Positions 21,928 to 33,400 of a stretch of 64,000 nucleotides of DNA are shown one piece after another. Made by a program: the position numbers and the translations under genes. The number at the start of each line of letters is the position of its first letter. Position 1 is the stretch's first letter. Source of the DNA: Polytrichum commune (taxonomy: Eukaryota > Streptophyta > Polytrichopsida > Polytrichales > Polytrichaceae); contig OX485805.1 in the NCBI GenBank assembly GCA_950295325.1, forward strand, positions 11,532,501 through 11,596,500. The letters run 5' to 3'. The notes below the pieces were generated by a model. The model was not told the origin of the DNA. It saw only the letters and a program-made list of their open reading frames with translations, and did no database searches.

Positions 21928-24900
21928 ATGCAAGGTAGGACTCGCTCACAAAAACCAAGTTTAATAGTAGGACTAGAGAAATCTACTCGAAAGAGGCGGT
22001 CCTCTAAAATCAGTGATAGATTAGAACAAGATAATGTTAGAATAGAGAGTTGTTTGAACGTCGAACCTAGGACTAGGTCAATTCTAGACACCTTAGAACT
22101 TGGAGCTCAACTTGAAGAGGAGATCACTCCCTCCAAATTGAGTGGTGAAACTTCTTCGGAAAATTACACACTTAGAGAAGAATTCTCGGTAGAAGTTGAT
22201 AGGGGATTGTTGAATAGTTCACCGGTCACCATGGCCGAGGAACGGGGGATGGATCCACCACCCATACCCCCAATTCCGCCCATACCTCCTATACCTCCAA
22301 TAGACCCATTGGTTAGGCCAAGAGGCCTACCAATGGTGGTTCCACAAAATTTAGCGGCGATGGATATGCCATCTCATCTCCCTAAATTTTATGGGACCAA
22401 GGATGAGGACCCCTCTCGGCACATGGAACGGTATATCGAACGGTTGGCTAGCTTCCTCATAACCGACCCGGGTTATTGGTTAGTGTGGTTTCCTACCACT
22501 CTAGAGGGGGAAGCCTATGAATGGTATCGGGATCATGCCGAGGGACATTTTAGGGGATGGGAACAATTACAAAGGGAGTTTCTTAACGAATTTAGGCCGG
22601 AAGTGGGTCAAAGTACCGCATTAAGGGCATTGTCGTCATTGAAGCAAGGAAGGGAGGAAGAAATTTCGGCTTACATTAGGAGGTTTGATTTAGTGTGCAC
22701 TAGATTTGTGGGTACCATGCTCAACGACGACACGCTAAAGCAATTTTTCATTCAAGGGTTTTTTAAGTCCGGAACTATTAGGGGTGTTCTAGAAAGGAAT
22801 CCCTTGACCTTGGCGGATGCCAAGCGTGCGGCTAGAGATATTGAAAACTTGGATAAAGATCACGAAAGGCTATGGAGAAGGGAGGATGAATTGATCCCAC
22901 AATTCATCCCCATACGCCCTAGGGTGGTAGCGGTAGAACCCGCTAAGTATGAGAACCAAATTCCATATGCCATTGTGGACACCGGTCCCCGACCTTTAGC
23001 GGTTAGGGAACCGGCACCTCTTTTGGCACTACCGGCCCCTAGAACGGATCCACACTTGGAGGAGGTTGAGAGAAGACTAGGTGCTAGCCAACTAGGATTC
23101 CAAGAGGCTATGATAAAACAAATGCAAAGCCTCACGGATCAAATGTCATTAATGATCCGGAGTCAACAACCGGGGCCTCCACCCCCGGTTGAGTCGGGTA
23201 GGCATTCTTCCGGATTATGGTGTGTCCAATGTGGCCAACCGGGCCACACGCGTCAATTTTGTAGAAGTGGACAAAACCGTGACCAAAGAGGAAACGGTAA
23301 CCCACCTCGACAAAATCAACGAGGTCAAGCGCCACCTCACTATGGAAATGGAAGCAATAGAGGACCACAACCTAGAGGGCAAGGTGGCCAAAATTTAGAG
23401 AAGAAGGAATTTCATCCCTTTTGTGGAAGGTGGCACGCTCAAGGACAATGTTGGTCCGAAGGTCAAGAGTTTAATTGTAGCAATTGTGGAGGAAGTCATC
23501 CCTCGGATACGTGTCGCCAACCGGACAAAATAATTAATGTCCCTTACCCGGTGGCTAATCCACAACAACAAGCAAGGGATAATATGCGAGGTGCTAGGCC
23601 ACAAGGAGTACCGGCCAATGAACTTAGGCCACCTAACTTATACTATGACCATAGTAATGCTAGGCAAACTTTTCATCCACCGGCGGGCTTGCAAACTACA
23701 ACCGGTTACATTCCAATACAAAATAGACAAGGAGTTCCACCTAATGGTAGTAACGGGAGACAAGCGCCTCCAACGGATCCGGGACCATCTAACTCCCAAG
23801 ATGTTAGGTTCATGGATGGAGTGTTGGAGGCCACATGTGATGACATGCTTCCTCTCCCAACGAGAATTGGAGAGGAGCAAAGTCAATGGCCTCCTCACAC
23901 CAATGCTATTACATATGAGTTAGTGAAGGGTAAGGGTGTGGTTGAAGAAGCACCTGCACTAGCGGTAACTACTAGGGCTAGGAGAGGGGATGCCCCGTTG
24001 GAGGTAGGAATAGGAGAGCAAGGAAATTACTCTTCGGATGAAGAGATTAATCTCTCCGAGTTGGATAGGGTAGCTAGAAGAGCTACTAAGGATGTGGAGA
24101 GGGAAAATATAATTTTACAAGATAGGGAGAGGACTAATGCGGTACATGACTTGGATAATAGCGATGTGGGTGAATGGGAAGGACCGGGGGTTCCCGTAGA
24201 CGAATTCGACGTAGTGGGTAATTCTAAGGTGGAAAGATCTACCGGGTACGACTTGTGGGCGGACCTTAGTACACTCAAGGCGGATATTACTTTCGGCCAA
24301 CTATTGGAAATTTCACCCACGGCAAGGAAAACATTAAAGGAGGGAATGCCGGTACACAAGAGGATGAGGAAGGTGAAAGCTAAAATAGCCGCTAGGATCC
24401 AATCACAAGGTGGAAGAGACGTGAAAGCTATAGAAATAGAAGTTGTTATAGTAGATAAGGTGGTTCCTAATGTGCTAGTCGACGGAGGGAGTAGTCTAAA
24501 TATACTACCGGAGGATACTATGAAAAAATTGGGACTTGGACTCACGGGGCCTTCACCTTTGGTCATAAATATGGCAAATCAAAGTTCGACTACGCCTTTG
24601 GGGATGATCAAGGATTGTAGAATGACTACGGGAGGTGAGGAGTACTTGGTCACCTTCCATGTCATTAAAATGCACTCCAACAAGGACACCTTCCCCATTT
24701 TGCTAGGTAGGCCTTGGTTGCGGATGGCGAATGCTATGGTCAATTGGGGTGGACCTAAACCATCCATCACTTATGGTCCGGAGGGTAATAGGGTCATAGT
24801 GTCCATTGGTTCATTAGAAGGATGGATGAAGAAGGAGATGCATTTGCCATTGGAGAAGGAAATTGATGACTTAAACGAGAATGAGATTGGCAAGGCATTG

Positions 24901-27900
24901 GTGGGAGTCGTCCATCCCGAAGGTCAAAGGGTTGTTATAGATTCGGGCTCGGGAAGTCTAGGTCCTAATTTTTACAATTATGGGGATAATGGGGATTATG
25001 CCCAATGGCTAAGGGAGTACCCCGAGTCCGAGGTTGATGTAATGGTTACATTTCACCAAGTAGGCTTAGGGAGTGAATTTCCTAGTGTTAGTTTAGGAGA
25101 GGGCTCATTGTTGGAGCCATGTGAGGTGCTCACCGAGGAAGAGTGGGTTAGCGGTGGGTTAACACCTTGGGTAGATGACGTGGAAGAGGGTGAGGTTAGT
25201 TTAATTCATGTAGATGGGACTCAAGAGGAGGATGTGATTATTGAGTCATCGAAATTGGAGGAGCCTTTACATTTCAAGACCACGTCTACGGGGATAGTTG
25301 TAGGTCAAGATGTGAAAGATTACCCCAATGTGCCTTCCGATTGGTATCGGAACAAAGAGGAACAAGCACATGTGTCGGAAGCGGATTGGCGGTACGTGGA
25401 TGTGAAATTAAAGAATGGAAAAACCCGACAAATGAAGATGGGCTCCAAATTGGGGGAGAAAGAGGTTAGGGAGTATAGCAATTTGGTGGATGAGTTTAGT
25501 GATACTTTTGCATGGTCCTACGATGAGCTTAAGGGAATTCCTAGGGAAATGGTAGAGCACCGGATTCCTTTAATTCCGGGGGCGAGGCCAATTAGACAAA
25601 AGGAGAGGAGGATGAATCCTCAATTGCAATTGTTGGTGAAAGCGGAATTGGAAAGGTTATTGAAGGCCGGGTTTATCAAGCCGGTGGAAATCACGGATTG
25701 GGTTTCTCCTATGGTCTTAGTAAAGAAAAAAAATGGGAAATTAAGGGTTTGTGTCGACTATAGGAAATTGAATTCGTGCACACAAAAGGATCACTTCCCC
25801 TTACCTTTTATCACCTTGTTGCTTGAGGAGGTTGGAGGTCATTCGCGATATACCTTTATGGATGGGTATGCGGGTTATAATCAAATTTCCATAGCCCTCC
25901 AAGATATCCATAAAACGGCTTTTACTACACCTTGGGGTATTTTTGTGTGGGTAGTGATGCCATTTGGGTTATGTAATGCCCCGGCTACTTTCCAACGATT
26001 AGTAATGTATATCTTCACCGACTTGTTGTTCAAATCCATGACCGTCTTTGTGGACGATTTTAGCACACAAAGTAATGTGGATGATCACCTACATTGTGTT
26101 AGAGAGGCATTGGTTAGGTGTAGGAAGATGAGGTTAGCATTGAACCCGGATAAGACATTTTTGGGAGTGAATAAGGGAGTGTTGTTGGGTTATGTTGTTA
26201 GTGAGAAAGGTAGAGAACCCGATCCGGATAAGATTGCGGCCATAAGCGACTTGGCAACTCCAACCAATTCCAAGGGGATCTCTAAGTTGTTAGGACATGT
26301 GGGATGGTACCGGGAACTTATTCCTAATTTTTCAAAGATAGCGGTGCCCATTACCCATTTGCTCAAAAAGGATGTCAAATTCGAGTGGACGGATGCTTGT
26401 CAAAAAGCCTTTGAGGAATTGCGGGATAGGTTGAGCACCTATCCGGTGTTGATACCACCCAATTGGGGTAAACCTTTTCACGTCTATTGTGATGCTAGTA
26501 ATGTGGCAATAGGGAGTGCGCTTTGTCAAGCAACGGGAGAAAAAGAGAAGGATCAACCTATAGCTTATGCGAGTAAGCAATTGACCCCCGCCGAAAGAAA
26601 CTACTCTACAACGGAGAGGGAGTGCCTAGCCATGGTGTTTTCCGTTAAAAAGTTTAGACATTACCTCATGTGCAACCCGGTTGTATTTTTTGTTGACCAC
26701 ATGGCTATCAAGTATCTAATTAACAAGGCGGAGTTAAGTGGTAGGTTAGCTAGGTGGGTTTTGTTATTAGAAGAATTCGACTACACGGTGGAATATAAAC
26801 CGGGTCGTATGCATTTACAAGCGGACCACTTGTCTAGGTTGTCGGAGGAGATAGGAAAAAATCCGGTAAATGATATGTTAGTAGATGATAGCCTCTTTGT
26901 GGTCACTTCTACACCGGCGTGGTATGCGGGCATAGTGGAATTTCTAACAACCCACAAGTTGCCCAAAGAGTGGACAAAAGAAGAGAGAAGGAAGGTGAGG
27001 GTAAATAGTAGGCAATTTGTTGTAGTGGGCCATAGGTTGTTTAGAAGGGGGTCCGATGGTATTTTACGACGATGCGTGTCAAAAACGGAGGTTGAAGCGA
27101 TTTTAATCGCTTGCCACGATAGCGCTTGCGGCGGTCACTTCTCGGGTCAACTCACCGGGCAAAAAATACTTAGAGCGGGCTACTTTTGGCCTACACTATT
27201 TAAGGACGCCCATGACTATGTAAGGAAATGCGACGCTTGCCAACGGTATGCCCGAAACGACCTTAGAATGGAGATGCCTTTACATGTATCATTACCCTTA
27301 ATTCCTTTCGAAAAATGGGGCATCGACTATGTGGGTGAGGTCCATCCCCAATCTTCAAAAGGAATGAAATATATTGTGGTGGCAACCGAATACCTCACCA
27401 AGTGGGCGGAAGCCAAAGCGGTTAAGACCGACACGGCGGAACACGCGGCAACATTTATGTACGAAAACATAATTTCGCGGTTCGGGGTGCCGAAGATCCT
27501 AGTAAGCGATAGGGGTACTCACTTTTTGAATGACTTGATTCGAGAGATGACAGAGAAATTTAAAATTGATCACCGGAAGACTACTCCCTACCACCCACAA
27601 ACCAATGGACAAACGGAAAGGGTTAACGGAATTTTGGTGAGTATACTACGCAAGACGGTTATAGACTCGAAGCGGGATTGGGATACGAAACTAACGGCGG
27701 CACTTTGGGCATACCGTACAACCTATAAGGTAACTACGCGTGCTACACCATTTTCCTTAGTCTATGGTCTTGAAGCGACACTACCAATCGAATATGAAGT
27801 CGAGTCACTTAGGGTGGCCGTGAGTACGAGACTTACCGAAAGTCAATCCTTACGAAATCGACTAACCGATTTGGAAGCACTTGACGAAGGGAGGAGAATG

Positions 27901-28167
27901 GCGGCTCAACATATTGAGGCAATCCAAAGAAGGAGAAAGATTACTTTCGACAAACGACATAAGAGAAGGGCCCTAACACCGGGAATGATGGTCATGATTC
28001 AAGACGCACGAAAGCTTGAATTTCCGGCGAAATTCAATGCGGTATGGTTAGGACCTTACCTTGTCTATGAGGTCTTTCCTAATAATTCAATTCAATTGGA
28101 AACGTTGAATGGTGAGCTCTTTCCTACCCGTACATCGGGAAGTAGATGTAAGGAGTACCGAGCTTGA
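21928..28167 (+). CDS. Gypsy gag-pol polyprotein
   Basis: A single 2079-residue ORF, no frameshift between gag and pol. Gag core at about residues 150-330; CCHC knuckle CVQCGQPGHTRQFC near 431; a second knuckle-like CSNCGGSHPSDTC near 517. Aspartic protease active site VLVDGGSSLNIL near 851, with DGGS in place of DTG/DSG. Reverse transcriptase from VDYRKLN (about 1276) to the catalytic FVDD (about 1374), where YxDD is usual. RNase H with CDAS, the TTERE Glu, VDH and QADHLS all present (about 1520-1640). Integrase with a HX6H/CX2C zinc region (about 1730-1772) and a catalytic triad GIDY, SDRG and QTERV spaced D-35-E (about 1800-1896). The C-terminus has a GPY-like block (WLGPYLVYEV) and no chromodomain. 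Every catalytic residue that I checked is present, so the protein may be functional. Confidence 0.95.
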   Translation: MQGRTRSQKPSLIVGLEKSTRKRRSSKISDRLEQDNVRIESCLNVEPRTRSILDTLELGAQLEEEITPSKLSGETSSENYTLREEFSVEVDRGLLNSSPVTMAEERGMDPPPIPPIPPIPPIPPIDPLVRPRGLPMVVPQNLAAMDMPSHLPKFYGTKDEDPSRHMERYIERLASFLITDPGYWLVWFPTTLEGEAYEWYRDHAEGHFRGWEQLQREFLNEFRPEVGQSTALRALSSLKQGREEEISAYIRRFDLVCTRFVGTMLNDDTLKQFFIQGFFKSGTIRGVLERNPLTLADAKRAARDIENLDKDHERLWRREDELIPQFIPIRPRVVAVEPAKYENQIPYAIVDTGPRPLAVREPAPLLALPAPRTDPHLEEVERRLGASQLGFQEAMIKQMQSLTDQMSLMIRSQQPGPPPPVESGRHSSGLWCVQCGQPGHTRQFCRSGQNRDQRGNGNPPRQNQRGQAPPHYGNGSNRGPQPRGQGGQNLEKKEFHPFCGRWHAQGQCWSEGQEFNCSNCGGSHPSDTCRQPDKIINVPYPVANPQQQARDNMRGARPQGVPANELRPPNLYYDHSNARQTFHPPAGLQTTTGYIPIQNRQGVPPNGSNGRQAPPTDPGPSNSQDVRFMDGVLEATCDDMLPLPTRIGEEQSQWPPHTNAITYELVKGKGVVEEAPALAVTTRARRGDAPLEVGIGEQGNYSSDEEINLSELDRVARRATKDVERENIILQDRERTNAVHDLDNSDVGEWEGPGVPVDEFDVVGNSKVERSTGYDLWADLSTLKADITFGQLLEISPTARKTLKEGMPVHKRMRKVKAKIAARIQSQGGRDVKAIEIEVVIVDKVVPNVLVDGGSSLNILPEDTMKKLGLGLTGPSPLVINMANQSSTTPLGMIKDCRMTTGGEEYLVTFHVIKMHSNKDTFPILLGRPWLRMANAMVNWGGPKPSITYGPEGNRVIVSIGSLEGWMKKEMHLPLEKEIDDLNENEIGKALVGVVHPEGQRVVIDSGSGSLGPNFYNYGDNGDYAQWLREYPESEVDVMVTFHQVGLGSEFPSVSLGEGSLLEPCEVLTEEEWVSGGLTPWVDDVEEGEVSLIHVDGTQEEDVIIESSKLEEPLHFKTTSTGIVVGQDVKDYPNVPSDWYRNKEEQAHVSEADWRYVDVKLKNGKTRQMKMGSKLGEKEVREYSNLVDEFSDTFAWSYDELKGIPREMVEHRIPLIPGARPIRQKERRMNPQLQLLVKAELERLLKAGFIKPVEITDWVSPMVLVKKKNGKLRVCVDYRKLNSCTQKDHFPLPFITLLLEEVGGHSRYTFMDGYAGYNQISIALQDIHKTAFTTPWGIFVWVVMPFGLCNAPATFQRLVMYIFTDLLFKSMTVFVDDFSTQSNVDDHLHCVREALVRCRKMRLALNPDKTFLGVNKGVLLGYVVSEKGREPDPDKIAAISDLATPTNSKGISKLLGHVGWYRELIPNFSKIAVPITHLLKKDVKFEWTDACQKAFEELRDRLSTYPVLIPPNWGKPFHVYCDASNVAIGSALCQATGEKEKDQPIAYASKQLTPAERNYSTTERECLAMVFSVKKFRHYLMCNPVVFFVDHMAIKYLINKAELSGRLARWVLLLEEFDYTVEYKPGRMHLQADHLSRLSEEIGKNPVNDMLVDDSLFVVTSTPAWYAGIVEFLTTHKLPKEWTKEERRKVRVNSRQFVVVGHRLFRRGSDGILRRCVSKTEVEAILIACHDSACGGHFSGQLTGQKILRAGYFWPTLFKDAHDYVRKCDACQRYARNDLRMEMPLHVSLPLIPFEKWGIDYVGEVHPQSSKGMKYIVVATEYLTKWAEAKAVKTDTAEHAATFMYENIISRFGVPKILVSDRGTHFLNDLIREMTEKFKIDHRKTTPYHPQTNGQTERVNGILVSILRKTVIDSKRDWDTKLTAALWAYRTTYKVTTRATPFSLVYGLEATLPIEYEVESLRVAVSTRLTESQSLRNRLTDLEALDEGRRMAAQHIEAIQRRRKITFDKRHKRRALTPGMMVMIQDARKLEFPAKFNAVWLGPYLVYEVFPNNSIQLETLNGELFPTRTSGSRCKEYRA

Positions 28168-28228
28168 CTAGGCAACTTACCCTTGGAGCAAGAGATGTTT
28201 GGATTCATCCCCCGATGGTCGCCAATTA
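28168..28228 (+). other. Gypsy region before the 3' LTR, lacking a clear polypurine tract
   Basis: Between the pol stop and the 3' LTR lie 61 bases ending CCCCCGATGGTCGCCAATTA. A purine-rich tract directly next to the LTR is expected for plus-strand priming, but none is seen. The closest is GGAGCAAGAGATG about 35 bases upstream. Confidence 0.5.
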
Positions 28229-30421
28229 TGTGAGCCCAAAAGGGTGCCCACATTTAGTCTTAGACCCTTGAAACGTTAGTTGATGCACTTTGAAGTAGCA
28301 TGTTACTTCACAAAAATATAAAAAGAGTGAAATGTTAGTCTTAGAAGTACCATGTTGTAAGAGGCTAGGATGTGAGTTGTTATTGTGTTTTTACCTTCGG
28401 AAGGATTTGAGTGAATGAGGATAGGTAAGGAGAACTTGGATTGAGTAGTTAATGAGTAGGCTAGTACAAATGGATGGAGACAACCAAAGTGACTCAAGAG
28501 GCAAGTGCATTCGAATTGGGATGAATGGAGGATCACATGGAGCGCACAAGTGGACCACCTCATCATGGCCACTTAATGGGGAAGGCCCAAGGAAGAATGC
28601 AAGGTGGAGGATAAGCAAATTCTCAAAGCACCAATCAAATCACGAGTTAAGCATCGTGGTTTGAATTAAGTGGTGAGCGACGATTTGGGAAAGTAAGGGG
28701 AGAAAGTTATGGCGGCGGAAAGCGAAGGAGGCTAAGTTTGGGTTGAAGCATCCCAAGTTTGGTAAAGTGTGGTAGGTAGAAAGCCAAGGCTAGTTAAATG
28801 TTCGAATTAGGATCCTTGTTGATCATTTGAGGGAGGAAGGCTTAGAAGATAGGATTGGCGCCTACTAAGTAGGAGGAAATCTCAAGGGCTTATCGTGAGC
28901 CTTGAGGGTGCTCACCCCCTCAAGCTTACTATATAATCCCTCATTCTTCCCTCACTCATCCTCTCTTTCCTTTGTGCTCCAAGGCACCCCACGAGTTATA
29001 AGTGTGGGTGTGGGAAGCCATATTGGAGCACATGTGTGTGCTTAGTTTTTAGTTTGAGAGCCAAGGCTTGTTAGCCTTGAAGAGGGCTTGACCTCTTGGT
29101 AGAATTAGTGTTGACGTGAAGGATTTTAAAGTTAATTCATGATTCCAATTTGTGGTACTTAAAGTTCATGTTTTGAATACACGTGGTTGCAAGTTCCATG
29201 TTTAAGAGTTGAGCACTTGATGTTGTGATGAGTGCAAAAATATACTTGTGTGGATTAGTTAGTCTTAGTGAAGTTAGGAAATTCTCTCTCCCCCTCTCCT
29301 CTCTAGGATTTTAGGATTTTAGGATTAGAGAAGAATTGTGTGATTAGAAAGGGGTTGTTAGTAGAATTAGGGAAATTAGGTAGGAAGATTAGTTAAGGGC
29401 TTGAATAATTAGTGAGGTAGTTGGGGATTACAACTACAAAGTTGTGGGTTTATGAAGGAGCTGGGTTTATGAAGGAGCTGGGTTTGTTTAGTTAGAAAGT
29501 AAAGAGCTGGGTTTATGAAGGAGCTGGGTTTGTTTAGTTAGAAAGTAAAGAGCTGGGTTTATGAAGGAGCTGGGTTTGTTTAGTTAGAAAGTAAAGAGCT
29601 GGGTTTATGAAGGACCTGAGTTTGTTTAGTTAGAAGCTAAGGAGCTGGGTTCATGAAGGAGCTGGGTTTATGAAGGAGCTAGGTTTATGTAATTAGAAAG
29701 TAAAGAGATGGGTTCATGAAGGAGCTTAGTAGATAGCCTACCTAATTAGCTCATAGACAAGTAGTTAGTTACATTATGCTAGTTAGTGTTATGGTGGCTT
29801 CCACAAGTAAATGTATTTGAGATTGACTATAGAGAATAGTGTTTTTTTTAACACTTGCATCCTCTCTTTAAAAATAAACCACGTGCACAAATTAATGGAG
29901 AATGTGGAGCACTCTCGCGATGGCAAGACAAAGGAAGCAAAGACCAAAGGTGCGAGGGAGAGATTGACATAAGTCACATAAGTATTTCTTAATACTTAAA
30001 GGCTTATGTACGGTATGGAGACACCAAGTGAGACCTCTTATAGTAGCGATACGGAATACACAAGTGATAGTTCAAGTGGTAGTATAGAGTCAACGGCACG
30101 GACTCCATTTAGGAGAGGGATATCCTTAAGGGCTTGTGTAGCTAAAGCGGCCGGATGGACGTTAGAAGCAAACAAAGACAAAATAGCATCCGAGCATAAG
30201 GAGGTTAAAATAACATAGTTAACTTGTGCATTCTCCACATACGTATTGAAATTGTACATTGAGTTGTTAAAAGTGAAATTCCAGTTAAATCCAAGACCAC
30301 TTGAAGGGTGAACCTTGCACTATGGACTCATCCAAGTCCAAATCCAATACCGCGGAGGAATGTGAGCCCAAACCCACTACTCGGACTACGGACGCTTAAG
30401 GGTGGGGGGTTTGGCTTCACA
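28229..30421 (+). repeat. Gypsy 3' LTR (2193 bp)
   Basis: Direct copy of 18780-21018, with three instead of four 46-bp units (29481-29620) and T for C seven bases before the end. Followed by the GTGAG target duplication. Confidence 0.96.
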
Positions 30422-33400
30422 GTGAGGTCGAGGGCAGCTGCCCCTAAGCGCGGAGTGCCAAACGCCTACAAGGCACAGCGAAAAGCAAACATCGAGCGCA
30501 ATCTCTCTCGATTTCGAGAGTTGGGCATCACCAACTTGGCTGCAGGGGTGGCGGGTGCAAAGCGCTCGAAGCCTCCGAAGGCACCCGAGAGAGGGAAAAA
30601 GCGGCGCAGCTCCAGCTCTTCTGAGTGCTCATTAAACCCTAATTTTGTTTATCAACTCCTCCTCTAGCTGCAGCATAGGTTGTTAATGGGACAAATGCCT
30701 AATCATGATCCACCCTCTGTACCGGAGATAATGATGTTGGTGGCGAACTTGCCGGACGAACATGTGGAAGAAGTATTCCAGGGAGTTGCTAGATTGCCAC
30801 AAATTTCGAGTCATGTCTTGAATCGCATGGCAAATGTGATGTCTGACATGTATGCGGACTCCAGGGAGGCTCCAATTCCACATAAGCGGAGGTCCACTCG
30901 GCAATCTGTGCGGTGTACACAGCCTTCCAACCCACCTTCAAGTACGAGGAGATCTGCGAGGATAAATAGGTCAGTCTGTGAGGAAAAGGGTGTTGTTGAT
31001 TCGGAGCCTTCTGAAGACGACGAGGATACGGAGTCAGAGGAGGGAGAAGAGCCAGCCACACTGCCTCTACGAGTTAAAGGAAAGGTAACACTAATCAAGG
31101 CACATCTTGGGATACATTGTTTCTGTAGGCAATGTGAGTTGTAGTTTCATGCAATACCAAACCCTAATCTCTGTAGTCACATCTGCCTGCAGTATGACTA
31201 GTTGTAGTCATATATACCAAACATATGACTACCTATAGTCACAGCTGCCACAACTATGACTAGTTGTAATCAACATCTCCCCAAAATCTGACTACTCCCC
31301 AAAATTCAATGTTTATGTCATGTCCAGGAGCTGAAGACGTCAGAACCAGTACAATGGATTATAAGAAAACGTCCTTCCCAATCCACCCCTGAGTTCAGGG
31401 TTCCAAAGCGCGTTACCCAATCTGCACCACGCCCCACGAGTGCACCTGCCGTGAAGATGTCGCAGGCATCATGGCCAGGCGATTCAATGGAGCATGATTT
31501 CTACGAAGAGGAACCTCCAGTCGACGATGTGGCAATTCCATCATCAAATATTGATGATCGCGCTCCCGATTTAGAAGGTGATGCCCACGTGGATGCAGCC
31601 ATGTCACTTGACCTAGAGATCAAGAAATTGGAGTTGTTGAGTTCATAACGTCGACGACAAGGTGGACAACACGCGCATGCACAATACTCTGGAGACAGTG
31701 CGCAACATGGGCAGGGACATGGAAGTGAAAGGCTCGAGCAAAACACGGTGATGCGGAAGGAGGACTCTGAGCTACGCAGTCGCAGACAAAAGGTGGAGTT
31801 GCGGAAGCAATTGGGAGTTCGGGAACGAGAACACCGTAGCAAGAAGAGATACACAGTGGAGGTTGACATGAAGGGCTATCCCTGCGGACAAAACAGGTCG
31901 TTGTGGATGATGTGCCTGCGGGGCCACGCACAAGATGTGGACTTCAGCGTCGACAACTACCACATGCACAACACAACAATATTGCTCTCCATCAAGCAAC
32001 GTGTTGACAACACCTTTGATTACGAGGGGGGACTTGGACGAGTCACCGAGGAAGCATTCCACTCATTGTTGAAAAACCAGTTGAAGACTAAGAGATATCA
32101 GCTGAAGAAGGCATTATTAGCTGGGAGGACAAAGCCTAAGCACATTCGTCAAGACCATTGGGTGAGCCTCTCAAAGCTTATTGTGGAGGAGAGGAAGGTA
32201 AAGGAGGCGGAGAAGCTAAGAGAGAACCGGACACAGTTGAAGAGGCCATCGATTTCAACTCGGAACTCAGATGGGCTTGCACACAATCTGGTAAGTTTTG
32301 GACCATCAACCTTTGTTTGAGGCAGTCAATGTTACCTTAATTTTTCATGATAGGATTCAATGATCCACTTTGCAAGGGAAGACTATGTTGGTGCAGGCCA
32401 TTGAATTGGAGAGGACTCTAACACGGCAAGAATTTGACTTGTCCATGCGAAAGGAAAAATAGGCTGTAACTAGGAAGGCAGGTGGCAACCATGTCTCCTC
32501 CATGTCACCAGGAGGAAGCAGATTTGATCGCAGCTCGCCGTCCAGTTGCTCGTTGCCTATGAACCTCAAAGTTCCAAGTTGCTTATGACTAGTGTAGTGA
32601 AGTTTATGGAGACTATGACTAACATTAGTCACGTTCTAAACTATTTGTGACTAGCTTTAGTAAGAAAATTCCCTTTAACATTGACTGTCACTGCATGACT
32701 GACTATGGTTGATCTAAGGATTCCAAAGAAATCTCTGATGGAAGAGAGGGCATGCAGATGGAAGAAGTCAGCAAAAGGAAGGAAGATGTGGACGACGTTG
32801 CTTTGACGTCCCTCCCGAAGCCTCGTCCACCTGGTAAGAAGAAAAGGAGGATCACTTAGAGTCAAAAGTTGGAAATCATGGGGGGTGAGCAAAAAATACC
32901 CCGGACTGAGAAGGGTACCACCAGCGAGCGGAGGAGAAAGGAGAAGGGGTCCTTGGACGAGGGGGAGCAAAGCCGGTCTTCGAAGGGATCCCCAATTGTT
33001 GAGCAGAGGAAGACACGGGGACAAGCTGCAAAACAAAAGCAATCAAGCAGTCATGTTGTCTCGGCCCCAGATAGGAAAAAAGACAAAATGGGGGCTCATC
33101 AGGAGAAAAGCACATCAAAGGTAAGGGGACCCAACGTACTACACATTTGGTGTTTTCTTAAAGTGCATGAATAGTCTTAATGGCAGTCCTCATTTCTTTA
33201 TTTACAAGTGTTTGTGTTATTGCAGATAAGCGGACAAAAGGATGAAGGCTCATCGACCTCGAAATTTTGCAAGGGCGACGTTGAGATCATGGGTGTTGTA
33301 GATGGAGAAGAAGAAGAGGTGGTTGGTATTGAAAAGGTGGTTAACCTGGAAGGGTCCAAGTTGCATGGGGTCACAATTCCAGAAGGGTGTGTCTCAATGG

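Larger units (their letters stand above)
18780..30421 (+). mobile_element. Ty3/Gypsy LTR retrotransposon, 11.6 kb, young and apparently intact
   Basis: Bounded by TGTGAGCC...CTCACA / CTTCACA LTR ends, with a 5-bp target duplication GTGAG at 18775-18779 and 30422-30426. LTRs are 18780-21018 and 28229-30421. The interior has a leader, then one 2079-codon gag-pol ORF in the order gag, protease, reverse transcriptase, RNase H, integrase (Gypsy order). No chromodomain is visible after the integrase, so it belongs among the non-chromovirus lineages. It sits in the first exon of the CACTA-A plus-strand gene. The LTRs differ by one 46-bp repeat unit and one base that I found, so the insertion is recent. 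Confidence 0.96.
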
